From CBDBIG01 sp965205845 [NCBI: bacterium] (GTDB lineage Bacteria; SAR324), in assembly GCA_965205845.1 (NCBI GenBank), contig CBDBIG010000004.1, positions 186,001-250,000 of the forward strand: DNA of 64,000 nucleotides, read 5' to 3'. Below the pieces are notes generated by a model. It saw nothing but the letters and a program-made list of their open reading frames with translations, did no database searches and was not told the origin of the DNA. Shown piece after piece: positions 24,559 to 34,948 of this stretch; positions within the stretch are counted from its first letter, which is position 1; each line of letters begins with the position of its first letter. The position numbers and the translations under genes were made by a program.

Positions 24559-25221
24559 GCCTTAGGAGGCGATGGGACTGTGTTGCGTGCCCTTTTGCTG
24601 GCAACCGAATCCCCCGTGTTGGGCATTAACTTTGGGAGCGTGGGCTTTTTAACCGCTGGTGAACGCACAGATCTTAGGAGGCTGCTGAAGAAACTTTTTT
24701 CGGGGGATTGGATCTTAAGCCAACGCTTGCTACTTGAATGTTTTGCACCCAGTCTTGGGATTACCCAAGGGCGCGAGGCCTTTAATGAGGTGGTCATGCG
24801 GACCACCTCCCACATGATGACGGTCGAAGTAGTGGTCAACGAAACCAGTATTCGTACCATTCGCGGTGATGGCGTGTTGGTGAGCACACCCACAGGCTCG
24901 ACAGGCTACTTACTCGCCACAGGTGGGCCTATTGTTATGCCAGAAGCGGATTGCTTTGTGCTCATGGCCATTAATGAATACAATTTTACATCTCGCCCGC
25001 TGGTTTTACCCAGCAATGCTAAAATTGCTTTGCGCGTGGGGAGCTTACCCGATCCTAAAAAAGCCTATTTGCAGATGGACGGGCAGGACATTGGGAACCT
25101 TCAAGTGGATGACGTGATTACGCTAAGGCGTGCTTCGCGTTTGGCAAAACTTATTTTCTTTGAAAAAAATTTTTTCTTCCAAAACCTCGCCACCCGTCTT
25201 TCATGGACAACCCTCGCCTGA
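24403..25221 (+). CDS. nadK: NAD kinase
   Basis: NadK phosphorylates NAD to NADP. The 272-residue protein has the GGDGT motif (VALGGDGTVLRALL), GINFGSVGFLT, the NEVV motif (FNEVVMRTTSHMMTVEVVVN), GDGVLVSTPTGSTGYLLATGGPIV and a C-terminal MDGQDIGNLQVDD strand. The length is normal. An AAGGA site lies 13 bases before the ATG. It follows the duplicated segment, and the complete copy is the downstream one. Confidence 0.95.
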   Translation: MQSPIATIGVLLRRGANPAALDALRQVCSEEGVQATIVNIKQTLSPNLDAIVALGGDGTVLRALLLATESPVLGINFGSVGFLTAGERTDLRRLLKKLFSGDWILSQRLLLECFAPSLGITQGREAFNEVVMRTTSHMMTVEVVVNETSIRTIRGDGVLVSTPTGSTGYLLATGGPIVMPEADCFVLMAINEYNFTSRPLVLPSNAKIALRVGSLPDPKKAYLQMDGQDIGNLQVDDVITLRRASRLAKLIFFEKNFFFQNLATRLSWTTLA

Positions 25222-25224
25222 TTT

Positions 25225-25950
25225 TTTAGTTTGTCAGAACGGCTGTACCCATTCACATGCTTTGCCACCACTAAGGACAATGGCGCAAAAAAGCGGGCTA
25301 CAGCGGGAGATAGCGAGTGTGCCCATTCACATGCTTTGCCACTGTGCCCGTTCACTTGTATTTACACTGGTCAAAATTTAATGGTTTTTTGTGGTTTTTC
25401 AACGGTTTACGGGCAGCGTGTTTGCGCCAAAAGGGTGGTGGCACGTGTCCCGCCCAAAAAAAGGTGGCATGCGGGTTTGCGCATTTTTCGTTCACATGGC
25501 GTAAGACTTTTTTGAGGGCCCTGTAGAGGGAATTCTAAAGGGTTGGAAAATGTTCGATAAGGGATTTACAATGCCGCTTCGCAATTCGCAAAAAGGCTTA
25601 CCACCAAATGGCAAGGGTTCTTCCCTTTAGGGTGGTCATAAACCCCTTGGCGCGCAGCGCTCTGGCAGCAGATAACCCCGCAGGGCGGTTAGGGGGGTGC
25701 AAAATGCAGCTCTTCGACCCACGCTCTCGCTCTGCCCCGGCTTGTTTTAAGGCGGTTTGGGTAAAGTTTGCGCCTATGCTTTGCCAGCCTTTCGCGGGGC
25801 ACCGTGCCGTTGTGCTTGCGCTGTGCGCCAGCATTATAACCAGCAAGGTTTCCGCGCCACGCCACAGCAAAATGGCCAGGGTGCCTTTCTTTAGGTTTGC
25901 GATAAATCCATTAGAGGCGCAGTGCCTTGACTTGTAGATACCCATAAAGC
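25225..25950. repeat. Dispersed repeat family copy, several pieces
   Basis: The region starts with inverted-end motifs (CACATGCTTTGCCAC at about 25246 and 25327; CACTTGTATTTACACTGGTC at 25353-25372). It continues with the same noncoding interior as 17595-17830 (ATGGTTTTTTGTGGTTTTTC, GTTTACGGGCAG, GGGTGGTGGCACGTG). The last part (25600-25930) holds two related stretches around GGGTTCTTCCCTTTAGGGTGG and GGGTGCCTTTCTTTAGG. No gene is recognisable in it. Confidence 0.6.
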
Positions 25951-25976
25951 GGTAAGCGCGTATCTAAAAATGGGTT

Positions 25977-27674
25977 TTATACCCTGCTAAACTGCCGTAC
26001 CATTTCCTCGGCTGCGGCCAAGGCATTGTCGGTAATGTGCATGCCGCTTAGCAAGCGGGCGACCTCTTGAATGTGCTCTGGGTTATTCAAGTGCCGAATG
26101 GCGGTAAAGGTTTGGGTATTGTCGGTATGTTTTGATACACGGTAATGCTGATGTCCAAGTGCCGCAATTTGGGGTAAATGGGTAATGCACAGCACTTGGT
26201 GATATTGACCTAATTGCTTGAGCTTACGCCCAACAATCTCAGCAATACGCCCACTGACGCCCGTGTCTACCTCATCAAAAATAAGGGTGTGGGGGGCATC
26301 GGATTGGGCCAAAATGGTTTTCATGGCAAGCATAATGCGGCTTAGTTCTCCCCCAGAGGCAATCCGCGATAGGCTGCGTAACCCCTGCCCAGGGTTCGCA
26401 CTAAACCGAAACTCCACTTCATCAATCCCTTTGGCGGAACGATAGGGTCTGCCCGCGTTTTCACCGTTTTTGCGCACAAGGGGGGTGATGCGGGTGACAA
26501 ATTGGGCATGCTCCATGCCTAATGCTACCAGTTGATTTAAAATTTTGGCATCGAGATGTTTTGCGGCTTGCTTACGCTTGACTGAAAGGGCGTTGCACAA
26601 GGTTTCCATGGTGTTGGCGGCTTTGCTCACCTCACCATCAAGACTCACGAGTTCCTCATTGTGGTTCAGCATGCTTTCGAGCTGGGCTTGCGCTTTGCCA
26701 AGTTCTGCCAGTGCTTTTTCGATGCCACCGTATTTGGCAGCGATTTTTTCAATAGACGCCAAGCGCGCATTAATTTCTTCCAAGCGCCCAGGGTTATCCT
26801 CTAAGCTTGCGCTATAAGAACGCAGCGTGTGGTGCAGTTCGCTTAAAGGAATATGGACCGACTGCCACTGTTCTTCCAACTCCACCATGGCAGGATTGGT
26901 TTTGCCAAGTTGATCCAGGATGCGTTTGAGTTGCCCCATTTGGCTCAACAAAGAGGTCTCACTTTCTTGCAGTAAATCTTGGGCTTGGCTACACAAGCTG
27001 CTTAGCAATTCCACGTTGCTTAAGCGGTAATTCTCTTGGCGCAGGGCGTCGTTTTCTTCGGTTGAAAGGTTGGCATCGCCCAGTTCCTCGACCACACTTT
27101 CAAGCCACAGGCGCTCTTTTTCGCTTTGCGCTGCTTGTTCACGTAGTCGATCTCGCTTGTGCAGCAAACGCACAAAATGGCGATGGCTATTGGCGACCTC
27201 TTTGCGGAGGCTTTGTAGGTCTGCGCTGTCGTCTAAAAAGTCAATGTGGGTGTCAATTTTCAAAATACGCTGATTGTCATGCTGCCCGTGAATGCTCACC
27301 AAATGGTGCCCTAAGGCCTCAAGGTTCGGTACGGTAATGCTACAATCGTTCACCACCGCCCGCGCACGCCCATTCTCCATCATGCCACGGCGAATCACAA
27401 TATGACCCTCTGCAATGGGCATTTGTAGCGCATCCAAACGCTCTTTCACGGACTCCAGTTTGGTAATGTTAAACTCGGCTTCAACCAAGGTAAGATTGGT
27501 GCCACTACGGACTTGATAGGGTTCGGTTTTACGCCCCAGCACAAAGCGCAAAGCATCAAGCAAAATAGATTTTCCCGCCCCCGTTTCCCCTGAAAGTACA
27601 GAAAAACCCACAGAGAATTCAGCACATAACGACTGAATAGTAGCCAGATTAGAAATGGTGAGGCGGGTCAGCAC
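25977..27674 (-). CDS. recN: DNA repair protein RecN
   Basis: RecN is an SMC-like ATPase that acts early in double-strand break repair. From GTG 27674 it has 565 residues, close to the family norm; the frame extends to 27821, but the upstream residues are unlike RecN. It begins LTRLTISNLATIQSL, with Walker A GETGAGKSILLDAL. There is a long central coiled coil, the signature IASGGELSRIMLAMK, Walker B TLIFDEVDTGVSG and the switch His in CITHLPQIAA. The protein appears complete. It stands alone between a repeat region and a gene-poor stretch. Confidence 0.95.
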   Translation of the reverse strand: MLTRLTISNLATIQSLCAEFSVGFSVLSGETGAGKSILLDALRFVLGRKTEPYQVRSGTNLTLVEAEFNITKLESVKERLDALQMPIAEGHIVIRRGMMENGRARAVVNDCSITVPNLEALGHHLVSIHGQHDNQRILKIDTHIDFLDDSADLQSLRKEVANSHRHFVRLLHKRDRLREQAAQSEKERLWLESVVEELGDANLSTEENDALRQENYRLSNVELLSSLCSQAQDLLQESETSLLSQMGQLKRILDQLGKTNPAMVELEEQWQSVHIPLSELHHTLRSYSASLEDNPGRLEEINARLASIEKIAAKYGGIEKALAELGKAQAQLESMLNHNEELVSLDGEVSKAANTMETLCNALSVKRKQAAKHLDAKILNQLVALGMEHAQFVTRITPLVRKNGENAGRPYRSAKGIDEVEFRFSANPGQGLRSLSRIASGGELSRIMLAMKTILAQSDAPHTLIFDEVDTGVSGRIAEIVGRKLKQLGQYHQVLCITHLPQIAALGHQHYRVSKHTDNTQTFTAIRHLNNPEHIQEVARLLSGMHITDNALAAAEEMVRQFSRV

Positions 27675-28791
27675 AAGGTCGAAAGGGTCGCAAAATAAGA
27701 AGGCGGGGGACGGCAAAGAAATGGCAGAAATGGCTTTGCCCCCTAACGCCCATGTCCCCAAACGTGCTAAGGGGTCTTGCGAAGCCGCTGCAAAGCGCAT
27801 TCTAGAGTACAATGTGTGCAAAATTCAAGGGATGGGGCGCCATTTTATTGCAAGATACTATGCAACTTGGCCATGGCCTGTTGGTGGCTGCCCGCGTGGC
27901 AGAGCCACAGATTTACGCTTGCACAGAGCCACTGCCATTTGAAGTCATGCTCAATAGCCAGCGTGGCAAGCAAGTTTCCAAAAGCATCCCCCAGGTTGCA
28001 ATGACAACCGCTTATACCCGTGCAACACAGTACTATTAGTGCGTTTGCTTATTGACTGGCCAGCAACGTTGCCATGACTTTTGATCCAAGATAATGGCTA
28101 TCGCTTTGTGACCAAATCTAGTGTCCCGCCATCTTGGGTCCCCTTGCTTGGTATGAAAGAAGTGCGCACGCATGGTGTAATCTGCAGCCGTTCACGCTGC
28201 ACCGTTACAACGCAAACCAGGTATGTGGGTGCTTAAGATCGGCAAAATTGTGTTCCCCCAACATCCGGCACAGTCACCTTAAAATAAAACCCTTTGACCA
28301 AAACGATTGAAAGCCCTTTGTCTTACATTCCTTTTTGGCACAAAAGGGGTATGGTACACCCACGCGACACATTTTACAAAAAAGGCTTTGTTTACGGGTT
28401 ATGCGTACGATTTGGATAGACGTTTGTTTATGGGTAAAATCTTTCCTTTCATGGGGGTTTTCTTGGTTTGGCAAGGGTTCTGGTGCGGCGGCTTACCGCC
28501 GCCATCAGGCTTTGCGGTTGACCCTTTTTTGGAAACGCTAACCTATTTTAGACAGGATGTTGCATTTTCCTATGGGTTTGTAGGATAAAGTATGCAAATG
28601 GTTTTCGCCGGGGTATTTCCCGTGAGTATTGTGCTGCCGCTGCAGCCAAACAAACATCACACTCGTTATTCCTTGGTGCGGTTGGGCACAAAGTGCTTGC
28701 TATGCTGCGCATACTGCGGATGCTGAATGTTGCCTTGGTGAACCCTAATCATATGTTAATTTTACGAAGGAAGGATTACTCCTTAAGTACT
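27675..28791. other. Gene-poor stretch between recN and arsS
   Basis: Small open frames exist (27812-28039, 75 codons; 28307-28588, 93 codons), but none has a ribosome site, domain or clear codon pattern that I can support. Promoters for the divergent recN and arsS genes should lie here, but I cannot place them convincingly. Confidence 0.4.
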
Positions 28792-29784
28792 ATGGAATCC
28801 ATTATTTCTCCTGCTAAAATTGCCAACCGGTTTGAAACTTTACTGGACAAACATCACATTGATTTGTCGCGTTTGCCCACCACCATCATGCAACTTAATT
28901 TGGGTAAATTGTGCAACCAAACCTGTCAACACTGTCATGTTGAAGCCGGACCCACCCGCAAGGAACTCATGACCAAAAAAACCATGGAGCGCCTGATTGC
29001 ACTGGCTGCAAACACTCCCGGCATCCAAATGGCTGACCTGACGGGTGGTGCCCCTGAAATGAACCCACATTTTCGCTTTTTGGTTGAAGAAATACGTGCC
29101 CTCAACAAAGGCGTTATTGTGCGCTGCAATCTGACCATTCTTGAAGAAAAGGGCTACGAATGGGCTGCGCCGTTTTTCGTGAAACACCAGGTTCAGGTGG
29201 TGAGCAGTTTGCCTTGTTATACACCTGAAAGCGTGAACAAACAGCGTGGCAAAGGGGTGTACGACAAAAGCATCACAGCCTTGTTAAAACTCAATGCCTT
29301 GGGTTACGCCTCGCCCAAACACCCAAACTTACAGCTTAATTTGGTGTATAACCCCTTGGGTGCTTTTTTACCCGCCGACCAAAAAAATCTTGAGGCCGAA
29401 TATAAACGGGAATTGAGCGCACGTTTTGGGATTCAATTTAATCAGCTGTTTACCATTACCAATTTACCCGTGGGGCGTTTTGAACGTACGCTAAAGAAAA
29501 AGCGAGAATATCTACCGTATCTATCCCTACTGACCAAGGCCTTCAACCCTGATTCGGCCAACTATGTGATGTGCCGCAATACCCTCAACGTGAGTTGGGA
29601 TGGGAAAATTTACGATTGCGACTTTAATCAAATGCTAGACATGGAACTAGACGGTGGGCGAGTCTCTATTTTTGATGACGACTTTTCTTTAGATTCCTTG
29701 CTCTGTGCCAAAATTTCTACGGGGGACCATTGCCTGGGGTGTACTGCGGGTGCGGGGAGCAGTTGTGGTGGTTCGCTCACCTAG
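28792..29784 (+). CDS. arsS: ArsS-type radical SAM protein
   Basis: ArsS enzymes are radical SAM proteins linked to arsenosugar synthesis. The cluster-binding motif is CNQTCQHC within LNLGKLCNQTCQHCHVEAGP. DLTGGAPEMNPHF and RCNLTILEE follow, and the C-terminal extension shows MCRNTLNVSWDGKIYDCDFNQML and the HCLGCTAGAGSSCGG terminus typical of ArsS. The start at ATG 28792 gives 330 residues; the frame upstream (to 28693) is not conserved-looking. An AAGGA-TCCTT inverted repeat just upstream could form a small hairpin. No ArsM methylase is nearby. It overlaps the convergent lipid kinase gene by 8 bases. Confidence 0.9.
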   Translation: MESIISPAKIANRFETLLDKHHIDLSRLPTTIMQLNLGKLCNQTCQHCHVEAGPTRKELMTKKTMERLIALAANTPGIQMADLTGGAPEMNPHFRFLVEEIRALNKGVIVRCNLTILEEKGYEWAAPFFVKHQVQVVSSLPCYTPESVNKQRGKGVYDKSITALLKLNALGYASPKHPNLQLNLVYNPLGAFLPADQKNLEAEYKRELSARFGIQFNQLFTITNLPVGRFERTLKKKREYLPYLSLLTKAFNPDSANYVMCRNTLNVSWDGKIYDCDFNQMLDMELDGGRVSIFDDDFSLDSLLCAKISTGDHCLGCTAGAGSSCGGSLT

Positions 29785-30694
29785 GAGGCAACAAAATGCC
29801 CTTGGGCACACACAAAAGCAGCGGTTTTTTGCTGACTTGCAGTGTAAAATGGGTTTGAGGGTTTAACGCCTCCCCGTCGGCATGCGCAGCAATAGGTTGC
29901 TGGCTGTGCATCTCCATGGCGTGGGTGGCGTGGCTGCGGATTGCCAAACCTGAACCCATGCCAAGACTGGTCCGCGACCATACACCTGCAGCCAATGCCC
30001 ACAGCAGGCCTGTTTTTGAGCCTACACACACCCATTCAAGTTTGGTGTGCCGCAGGCCTGCATTGGAGCACAGCACAAAATTTCCCGCGTAGTGTTTTGC
30101 GCGCGCAACCAGCAGCCATATGCCTTGAATCCGGGGTTTTTGGGGTTGGGTGCTGACTATATTGAACCTGGGCAAAGGGTTAAATAACGTGCGCACACCC
30201 GCCAAAACATACGCTATTTTGCCCCATTTTGCCTTGATGGCGGGCGAGGTCTGCATCACCACCTGCGCATCAAACCCAAACCCCGCCATCAGCATAAAAT
30301 AGTGCCCATTCAACATTCCAGGAAAAACGCGCGTGGGCACAGCATGTGCTAACTGCTTGGCCAATTGCTTGGGAGATTTTGAGAGCCCCAACTCAATGGC
30401 CATCACATTGGCAGTGCCACTTGGAAGCAATGCGATGGGCGTACTTGTTCCCACCATGGCTTGGGCTACCTCATTTAACACACCATCCCCCCCCATTACA
30501 GCCAGGCGGGCGTAGTTTGGGTTTTTTTGCAACCTGGCAGCCAAAGTGCTGGCATCTTTGGGCCCCGCAGTAGCATAAGGGTTGAGCGTAATGCGTTGTT
30601 GAGCAAACGCGCATAGCATGCTTTGCAAACGCCTGGCAGAGAACCCTCCCGCTTTAGGGTTGTAGATGAGTGCCCATTTTGTGTTTAAAACCAT
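29777..30694 (-). CDS. Diacylglycerol kinase-family lipid kinase
   Basis: The catalytic-domain motifs are in place: NPKAGG near the N-terminus, MGGDGVLNEVAQAM (nucleotide site) and LPSGTANVMAIELGL. The C-terminal beta domain (FVLCSNAG, ADGEALNPQTHFTLQVSKKPLLL) matches the YegS/DgkB family. Such soluble or peripheral enzymes phosphorylate diacylglycerol or related lipids. The length (305) is usual. It converges on arsS with a short overlap. The exact substrate cannot be told from sequence. Confidence 0.88.
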   Translation of the reverse strand: MVLNTKWALIYNPKAGGFSARRLQSMLCAFAQQRITLNPYATAGPKDASTLAARLQKNPNYARLAVMGGDGVLNEVAQAMVGTSTPIALLPSGTANVMAIELGLSKSPKQLAKQLAHAVPTRVFPGMLNGHYFMLMAGFGFDAQVVMQTSPAIKAKWGKIAYVLAGVRTLFNPLPRFNIVSTQPQKPRIQGIWLLVARAKHYAGNFVLCSNAGLRHTKLEWVCVGSKTGLLWALAAGVWSRTSLGMGSGLAIRSHATHAMEMHSQQPIAAHADGEALNPQTHFTLQVSKKPLLLCVPKGILLPPR

Positions 30695-31024
30695 GCCTTG
30701 TGTGCCTTACTTTGAACCCCTTTTTCGCACATCATGTGGTGACGTGTCGCTTTGTATTTGCACCATTAACTTGTGCAGGTATACACTGATAGCCCATGGG
30801 CTGGTTTGTGGAGTGTGTGGATGTTAGCCCTGTTGGCTTTTCCGGGGGGCACGTGGAAAACGGTTTATTTCTTGCTTGTGTTGTGGGTGCATGGCGTCCT
30901 AAATTTCTTCACAGGTAAGATGCTGTTTAGATTGCAGGATCGCGCCGGGCCAACGCCCAATTTGCAACGGTCATCAGCCCGCATTTATTTTTTTCACCCA
31001 AAGCATACGCAAGTTGTGAACACT
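30695..31024. other. Intergenic region between divergent kinase and MCP genes
   Basis: It contains an open frame in phase with the MCP but no convincing start or family similarity. It should hold the two divergent promoters; no clear boxes were found. Confidence 0.35.
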
Positions 31025-32851
31025 ATGAAAATTAAGCACCGATTTATCCTATTTGCCGTGATTCCAACCCTTGGTTTAATAGCAATGATTGTTTATTTGT
31101 GGTTTTCGTTGACCAAACTGGAAGTCAATATCAAGCGAGCGCTAAGTGGTGGTGTCGAACAGGCGAATGTACTGAGGCAAAAGACCAACGGCTTCGATCA
31201 GAGCTGGAACCATTATGCACTGGCTAGAACTGAGATTGAACGTGCTTACGCCTCCGAATTATCCTTATTCACCACCTCTGGCATTCCAACAACCCCAAAA
31301 TTCGATGCCTTCATCCTTGAGGATGCCGAAAGCTTCCGCAAAGGAGCCTTGTATCACATTACAATTGGCAAACAAAATGAGGATTTAAAATCGATTGAGG
31401 AAAGGGAAACATTTTCAGCCCTTTTCGAGGCGTGGAGTACGCACCAAAGCGGTCTTTTAACCAGGCTAAGCAGGGTTCCAACCAAAGAACGCAATATCCA
31501 ATACTTTGATAGGGAAAGGGCAAGAAGCGTCGAACTGCTTGAAAGTTTGCGCGAATCTTTATCAACCTTGTTGGAAGAAATTGACACCCTAAGAAAGCCC
31601 GCAGATGGCACGGGTTTTCAATTGTTCCACTTGCAACAAACCTCTGGAGGTGCGCTCAAGGAAATTGGGAATATTGCCCACTCGCTCCACGGCGCGAGTA
31701 TCGTTGGATTTGGGGTCATGTTCTTCTTTTGCCTATTTGTTTACTGGACAGCCCGTGTTACCAATCGTACCCTCGACAATTTAATGTCAAAAGTGTACCA
31801 AGCCATGCGTTTTAACAGTACAGCTTCCCATGAGGTTAACATGGGTTGCGATAGCATGGCCGATTCTGTCTCAAAACAAGCGAGCACCATTGAGAAAACC
31901 AGCTCCGAATTAGAAGGTATTTACGAGATAACCCGCGAAAATATGGGGAAGGCAAAAGATCTGCAGGAAATGCTCCAGTCTACGAATGACGAAACCAAAA
32001 AATGCCGTGAATACATGCAGCGTATGCTCGAGGCGATTCATGGAATTAAAGCCGTGGCCAATGAAACCACAAAAATTAACCGCACTATTGATGATATAGC
32101 CTTTCAAACCAACCTGCTCGCACTGAATGCTGCCGTAGAAGCCGCCCACGCAGGGAGCTCCGGTCAAGGTTTTGCCGTGGTGGCGAAGCAGGTTCGAAAG
32201 CTTGCCCAAAGAAGTGCCGATGCCTCCAAATTAACCTCAACCATGATGGAGGATTCGCGCTCACGTGCAGAAGCCAGCGAGGAAGTGGCAACGGATGTGG
32301 AGAAGTCACTGGTGGCGATTGAGGGCGACTTAGACCAACTCGGCAACTTTGTTGCTATGGTGTACGATGCCTCACATATCCAATTCGATCGCATCGGTGG
32401 GATTAGGTTAACCATAACCAGTATGGACAAATTAGCCCAAAACAATGCTGCCACCTCCGAGGAAATTGCTGCGACCAGCGGTGAGTTACGCAGCCATGCA
32501 GACGATTTGGAAGAAGTACTCGGTTCCTTGGCCGGTTCGCTGGTAACTGATGAAAAGATATTAGCCTCAAAGGAAAAATCTGAGGAGGAGATTTTGCAGG
32601 CACTCCCCAGCCACTTTACCCGCGACAAACCCAAACTTGAAGCACCGAAGGAAGAAACCGGAGACGATGATACAGATGAAAAGGAAGAAACCGCGGATGC
32701 GAGCACCAATGGGGATGCAACGCCCCAATTGCCATCGGTGCTAGGGCAACAACCCGCTCTTGTAAGGGGTGTTTCCTCTGCACCCATCCAAGCAAGCAGG
32801 AAAAACCTTTACACTACCAACCATCCAGATGAACCTCCTCCTTTGCCATGA
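31025..32851 (+). CDS. Methyl-accepting chemotaxis protein
   Basis: The 608-residue protein has an N-terminal TM ([21 protein letters not shown]), a helical periplasmic sensor of about 250 residues and a second TM ([21 protein letters not shown]). The signalling domain has the conserved hairpin tip [44 protein letters not shown]. The acidic tail ([17 protein letters not shown]) ends EEPPPLP rather than in a CheR-binding pentapeptide. The open frame starts at 30773, but ATG 31025 is chosen because the TM begins right after it and the upstream part looks non-coding. No classical HAMP motif is obvious. It precedes the flagellar genes but is 600 bp away. Confidence 0.92.
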   Translation: MKIKHRFILFAVIPTLGLIAMIVYLWFSLTKLEVNIKRALSGGVEQANVLRQKTNGFDQSWNHYALARTEIERAYASELSLFTTSGIPTTPKFDAFILEDAESFRKGALYHITIGKQNEDLKSIEERETFSALFEAWSTHQSGLLTRLSRVPTKERNIQYFDRERARSVELLESLRESLSTLLEEIDTLRKPADGTGFQLFHLQQTSGGALKEIGNIAHSLHGASIVGFGVMFFFCLFVYWTARVTNRTLDNLMSKVYQAMRFNSTASHEVNMGCDSMADSVSKQASTIEKTSSELEGIYEITRENMGKAKDLQEMLQSTNDETKKCREYMQRMLEAIHGIKAVANETTKINRTIDDIAFQTNLLALNAAVEAAHAGSSGQGFAVVAKQVRKLAQRSADASKLTSTMMEDSRSRAEASEEVATDVEKSLVAIEGDLDQLGNFVAMVYDASHIQFDRIGGIRLTITSMDKLAQNNAATSEEIAATSGELRSHADDLEEVLGSLAGSLVTDEKILASKEKSEEEILQALPSHFTRDKPKLEAPKEETGDDDTDEKEETADASTNGDATPQLPSVLGQQPALVRGVSSAPIQASRKNLYTTNHPDEPPPLP

Positions 32852-33035
32852 AAATAGGCAATTTGGACAGTGGGTATCCAACTGAGAACGGGGTTTCCAC
32901 GCGGTTCACGGTAATGCTTAAGCACGCTTTTTGCCGCCATGTGCTTTAAAATAACGGAGGCTTGACAAGGCCCCCAAACTGGAGCACCTCGCGAGCCATT
33001 TGCCTTGTTTAAAAACTCCATGATTTACGCAATAC

Positions 33036-33227
33036 ATGCGTATGGTTTCGCTTTTGCGGACGCTAGCAAACCTCTCAAAACCAGTTTCAATCAAGCAAAG
33101 GGCGGGTATGGCACCGTGTGCGCGCGTAGGACGGGTTGAAACACGCGCCCAAGCCCGAGTACTTTCCAACCAAATTCGCCAGCGTACGGGTTTAAAAAAC
33201 TTCCAAATCATTAAGGGGCTATCCTAA
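33036..33227 (+). pseudogene. Possible SPOR-like domain remnant
   Basis: The end of this 63-codon frame, RVGRVETRAQARVLSNQIRQRTGLKNFQIIKG, has the pattern of a SPOR peptidoglycan-binding repeat (VG.V.TR..A..L...I...TG). The preceding residues do not fit, so only the C-terminal part of a larger gene may survive. Confidence 0.25.
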
Positions 33228-33288
33228 CGCCAAGCCAGGTACAACACACTCACATCCGCACAACAACAGCTTTCTTAAAGGATCGTGC

Positions 33289-33438
33289 ATGGCCAACAAA
33301 GGGCGAGTACGCATCCCACAGGCATGCCATAAAGCAGAGAAAGATCTAGAGCGCACTTTGGTCATGGGCTGGGCGCAGCAAAAAATGGCATTCTCTTTGC
33401 ATTCTCGCTTACGAGTTACCCAACCTGGCCGCTCTTAA
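33289..33438 (+). CDS. Small basic 49-residue protein
   Basis: AAAGGA lies 6 bases before ATG 33289. The product (MANKGRVRIPQACHKAEKDLERT...RLRVTQPGRS) is basic and of unknown family. It ends 38 bases before fliJ and could be the first gene of that transcript, or a decayed gene end. The evidence is the ribosome site and the placement only. Confidence 0.35.
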   Translation: MANKGRVRIPQACHKAEKDLERTLVMGWAQQKMAFSLHSRLRVTQPGRS

Positions 33439-33476
33439 GTGCTATTTTAATCCCAACGCGTTTTATTGAGATCCAT

Positions 33477-33932
33477 GTGTTTCGCTTTCGCCTCCAACGT
33501 GTATTTGAAATAAGGCAGCGCCAAGAGCAGCTTTGCAATCAAGAATATGCAAGCACCATGGGTGCGCATCAAGCAACCCTTGAAAAGATTCGCCTAAACC
33601 AAAGCGGCCTGGTACAAGCAAACCTCAAGGCAGATACTCTCGCCCAAAGCAATCCAAATCCTGTACGCCATGCATTGCACCACCAATTTAAACAGCGGAT
33701 GCGCCAAGAAGAAGCCGACTTAACCTTGTTGGCAGCACAACAGTGGCAAGCCGCCGAAGCCAAACGCGAGGCCTTGGTACAAGCGCATCAGCGCAGCGAA
33801 GTTTTAAAGCGCCTAAAACGCAAAAAACAGGCTCAATATTTGCATTCCCAAAAGCGTGCCGAGCAAATCGACATGGACGAAATTGCCATTAACACCGTCA
33901 TATGCCATAAAACCTGGGACCGTCGCCCTTAG
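33477..33932 (+). CDS. fliJ: Flagellar export protein FliJ-like
   Basis: The 151-residue protein begins MFRFRLQRVFEIRQRQEQ (GTG start) and is almost entirely coiled coil with heptads rich in Gln, Lys and Arg (EEADLTLLAAQQWQAAEAKREALVQAHQRSEVLKRLKRKKQ). This fits FliJ, the central-stalk-like subunit and chaperone escort of the flagellar export ATPase FliI. Primary sequence in this family is poorly conserved, so the call also rests on the N-terminal FRFRLQ.V pattern and the neighbours motE, fliK, flgD and flgE. fliI is not in the window. Confidence 0.8.
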   Translation: MFRFRLQRVFEIRQRQEQLCNQEYASTMGAHQATLEKIRLNQSGLVQANLKADTLAQSNPNPVRHALHHQFKQRMRQEEADLTLLAAQQWQAAEAKREALVQAHQRSEVLKRLKRKKQAQYLHSQKRAEQIDMDEIAINTVICHKTWDRRP

Positions 33933-34030
33933 GTAGCTCCCTAGGCGTGCAAAGCGTGCTATGCCTCACCCTTACTTAAAGCATTGTTTCCCAGTGCTTT
34001 TCGAATACACACAAAAACATCCCAGCGGCC

Positions 34031-34690
34031 ATGAAACACCATTCTCAAAAGCATGTTACCAGCACAAAATGTCACAGCAACTCCCTGTGGATACTGGCTT
34101 GCGCCATGTTGGTTTTAGGCTTTTTGCTAATATCTTCAACCCCACGGCACAGTTATGGCATGTCTCAACTTAAGCAATTGGTAAACAAGGTACGCCCCAA
34201 CACTTTTCCAGACCTGCAAAAGAGGAAACAAGAGCAAGCCGAACAACCCTCAGAGCCTTCGCCCTCTTTAGAGGAGGCGGCACTGACCGAGACGGAAAAA
34301 CAGATTTTGCTCAATTTACAGGCACGCAAAGGGCGCTTAGATGTGCGGGAAACTTTGATTAACCAGCGAGAAGAACAGCTGCGCACCCTAAGGGACAATT
34401 TGCAGCAAGAAACCGCCAATTTGACCAAGCTTCAAGAAGAGGTTGAAGCTAGCATTGATGCGAAAAAAGCGCAAGACGCGAAAAACCTACGCAAAGTGGT
34501 ACAACTTTACGACGGAATGGACCCGGTGAAAGCCGCGGATAGACTAGGACAGTTAGAACCTCGCTTAGCGACACAAATTTTAGTCCGCATGAATCCGCGA
34601 AAAGCCTCTCGGGCATTGGAAGCGTTATCGCCTCAAGCATCACAGAAAATTGTGCAAAGGCTACTGGATAAAACAGTAAAAACGCGCTAA
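34031..34690 (+). CDS. MotE-like flagellar protein with MgtE-N-type domain
   Basis: The 219-residue protein has an N-terminal membrane anchor (LWILACAMLVLGFLLI), a charged coiled coil (residues 90-150) and a C-terminal domain (VVQLYDGMDPVKAADRLGQLEPRLATQILVRMNPRKASRALEALSPQ). That domain is the MgtE-N-like fold of the MotE/FliG-related chaperone family. MotE-type proteins act periplasmically in motor assembly; the anchor with one TM fits this. It lies 98 bases after fliJ and is followed by fliK. Confidence 0.8.
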   Translation: MKHHSQKHVTSTKCHSNSLWILACAMLVLGFLLISSTPRHSYGMSQLKQLVNKVRPNTFPDLQKRKQEQAEQPSEPSPSLEEAALTETEKQILLNLQARKGRLDVRETLINQREEQLRTLRDNLQQETANLTKLQEEVEASIDAKKAQDAKNLRKVVQLYDGMDPVKAADRLGQLEPRLATQILVRMNPRKASRALEALSPQASQKIVQRLLDKTVKTR

Positions 34691-34948
34691 AGAAAAAGCA
34701 AAAACGGCCATCATAAGGTAGCAAGAACCCTCACTTGGAAATCCTTTTCATGAAGGCATCCAAACGAGGCAGACTTTAAGCACGCTCGAAGCCTATAGGT
34801 GTCTCTTGTGGCAGGTCAATTCGCGTTCACGCGGCTTGGGGCTGGAATCGCATATTTTGCTTTTTACTCCTGTTCTATTTTGTATACGTAAAAAATCGCA
34901 CCGCTTTAAAATGTTTTGCATTATAAAGTATAAAGGGATTTTTTCCTC

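Noticed and set aside
30773-31024. N-terminal extension of the chemotaxis receptor
   Set aside because: The receptor's first TM begins immediately after ATG 31025, and the extension looks non-coding despite being open.
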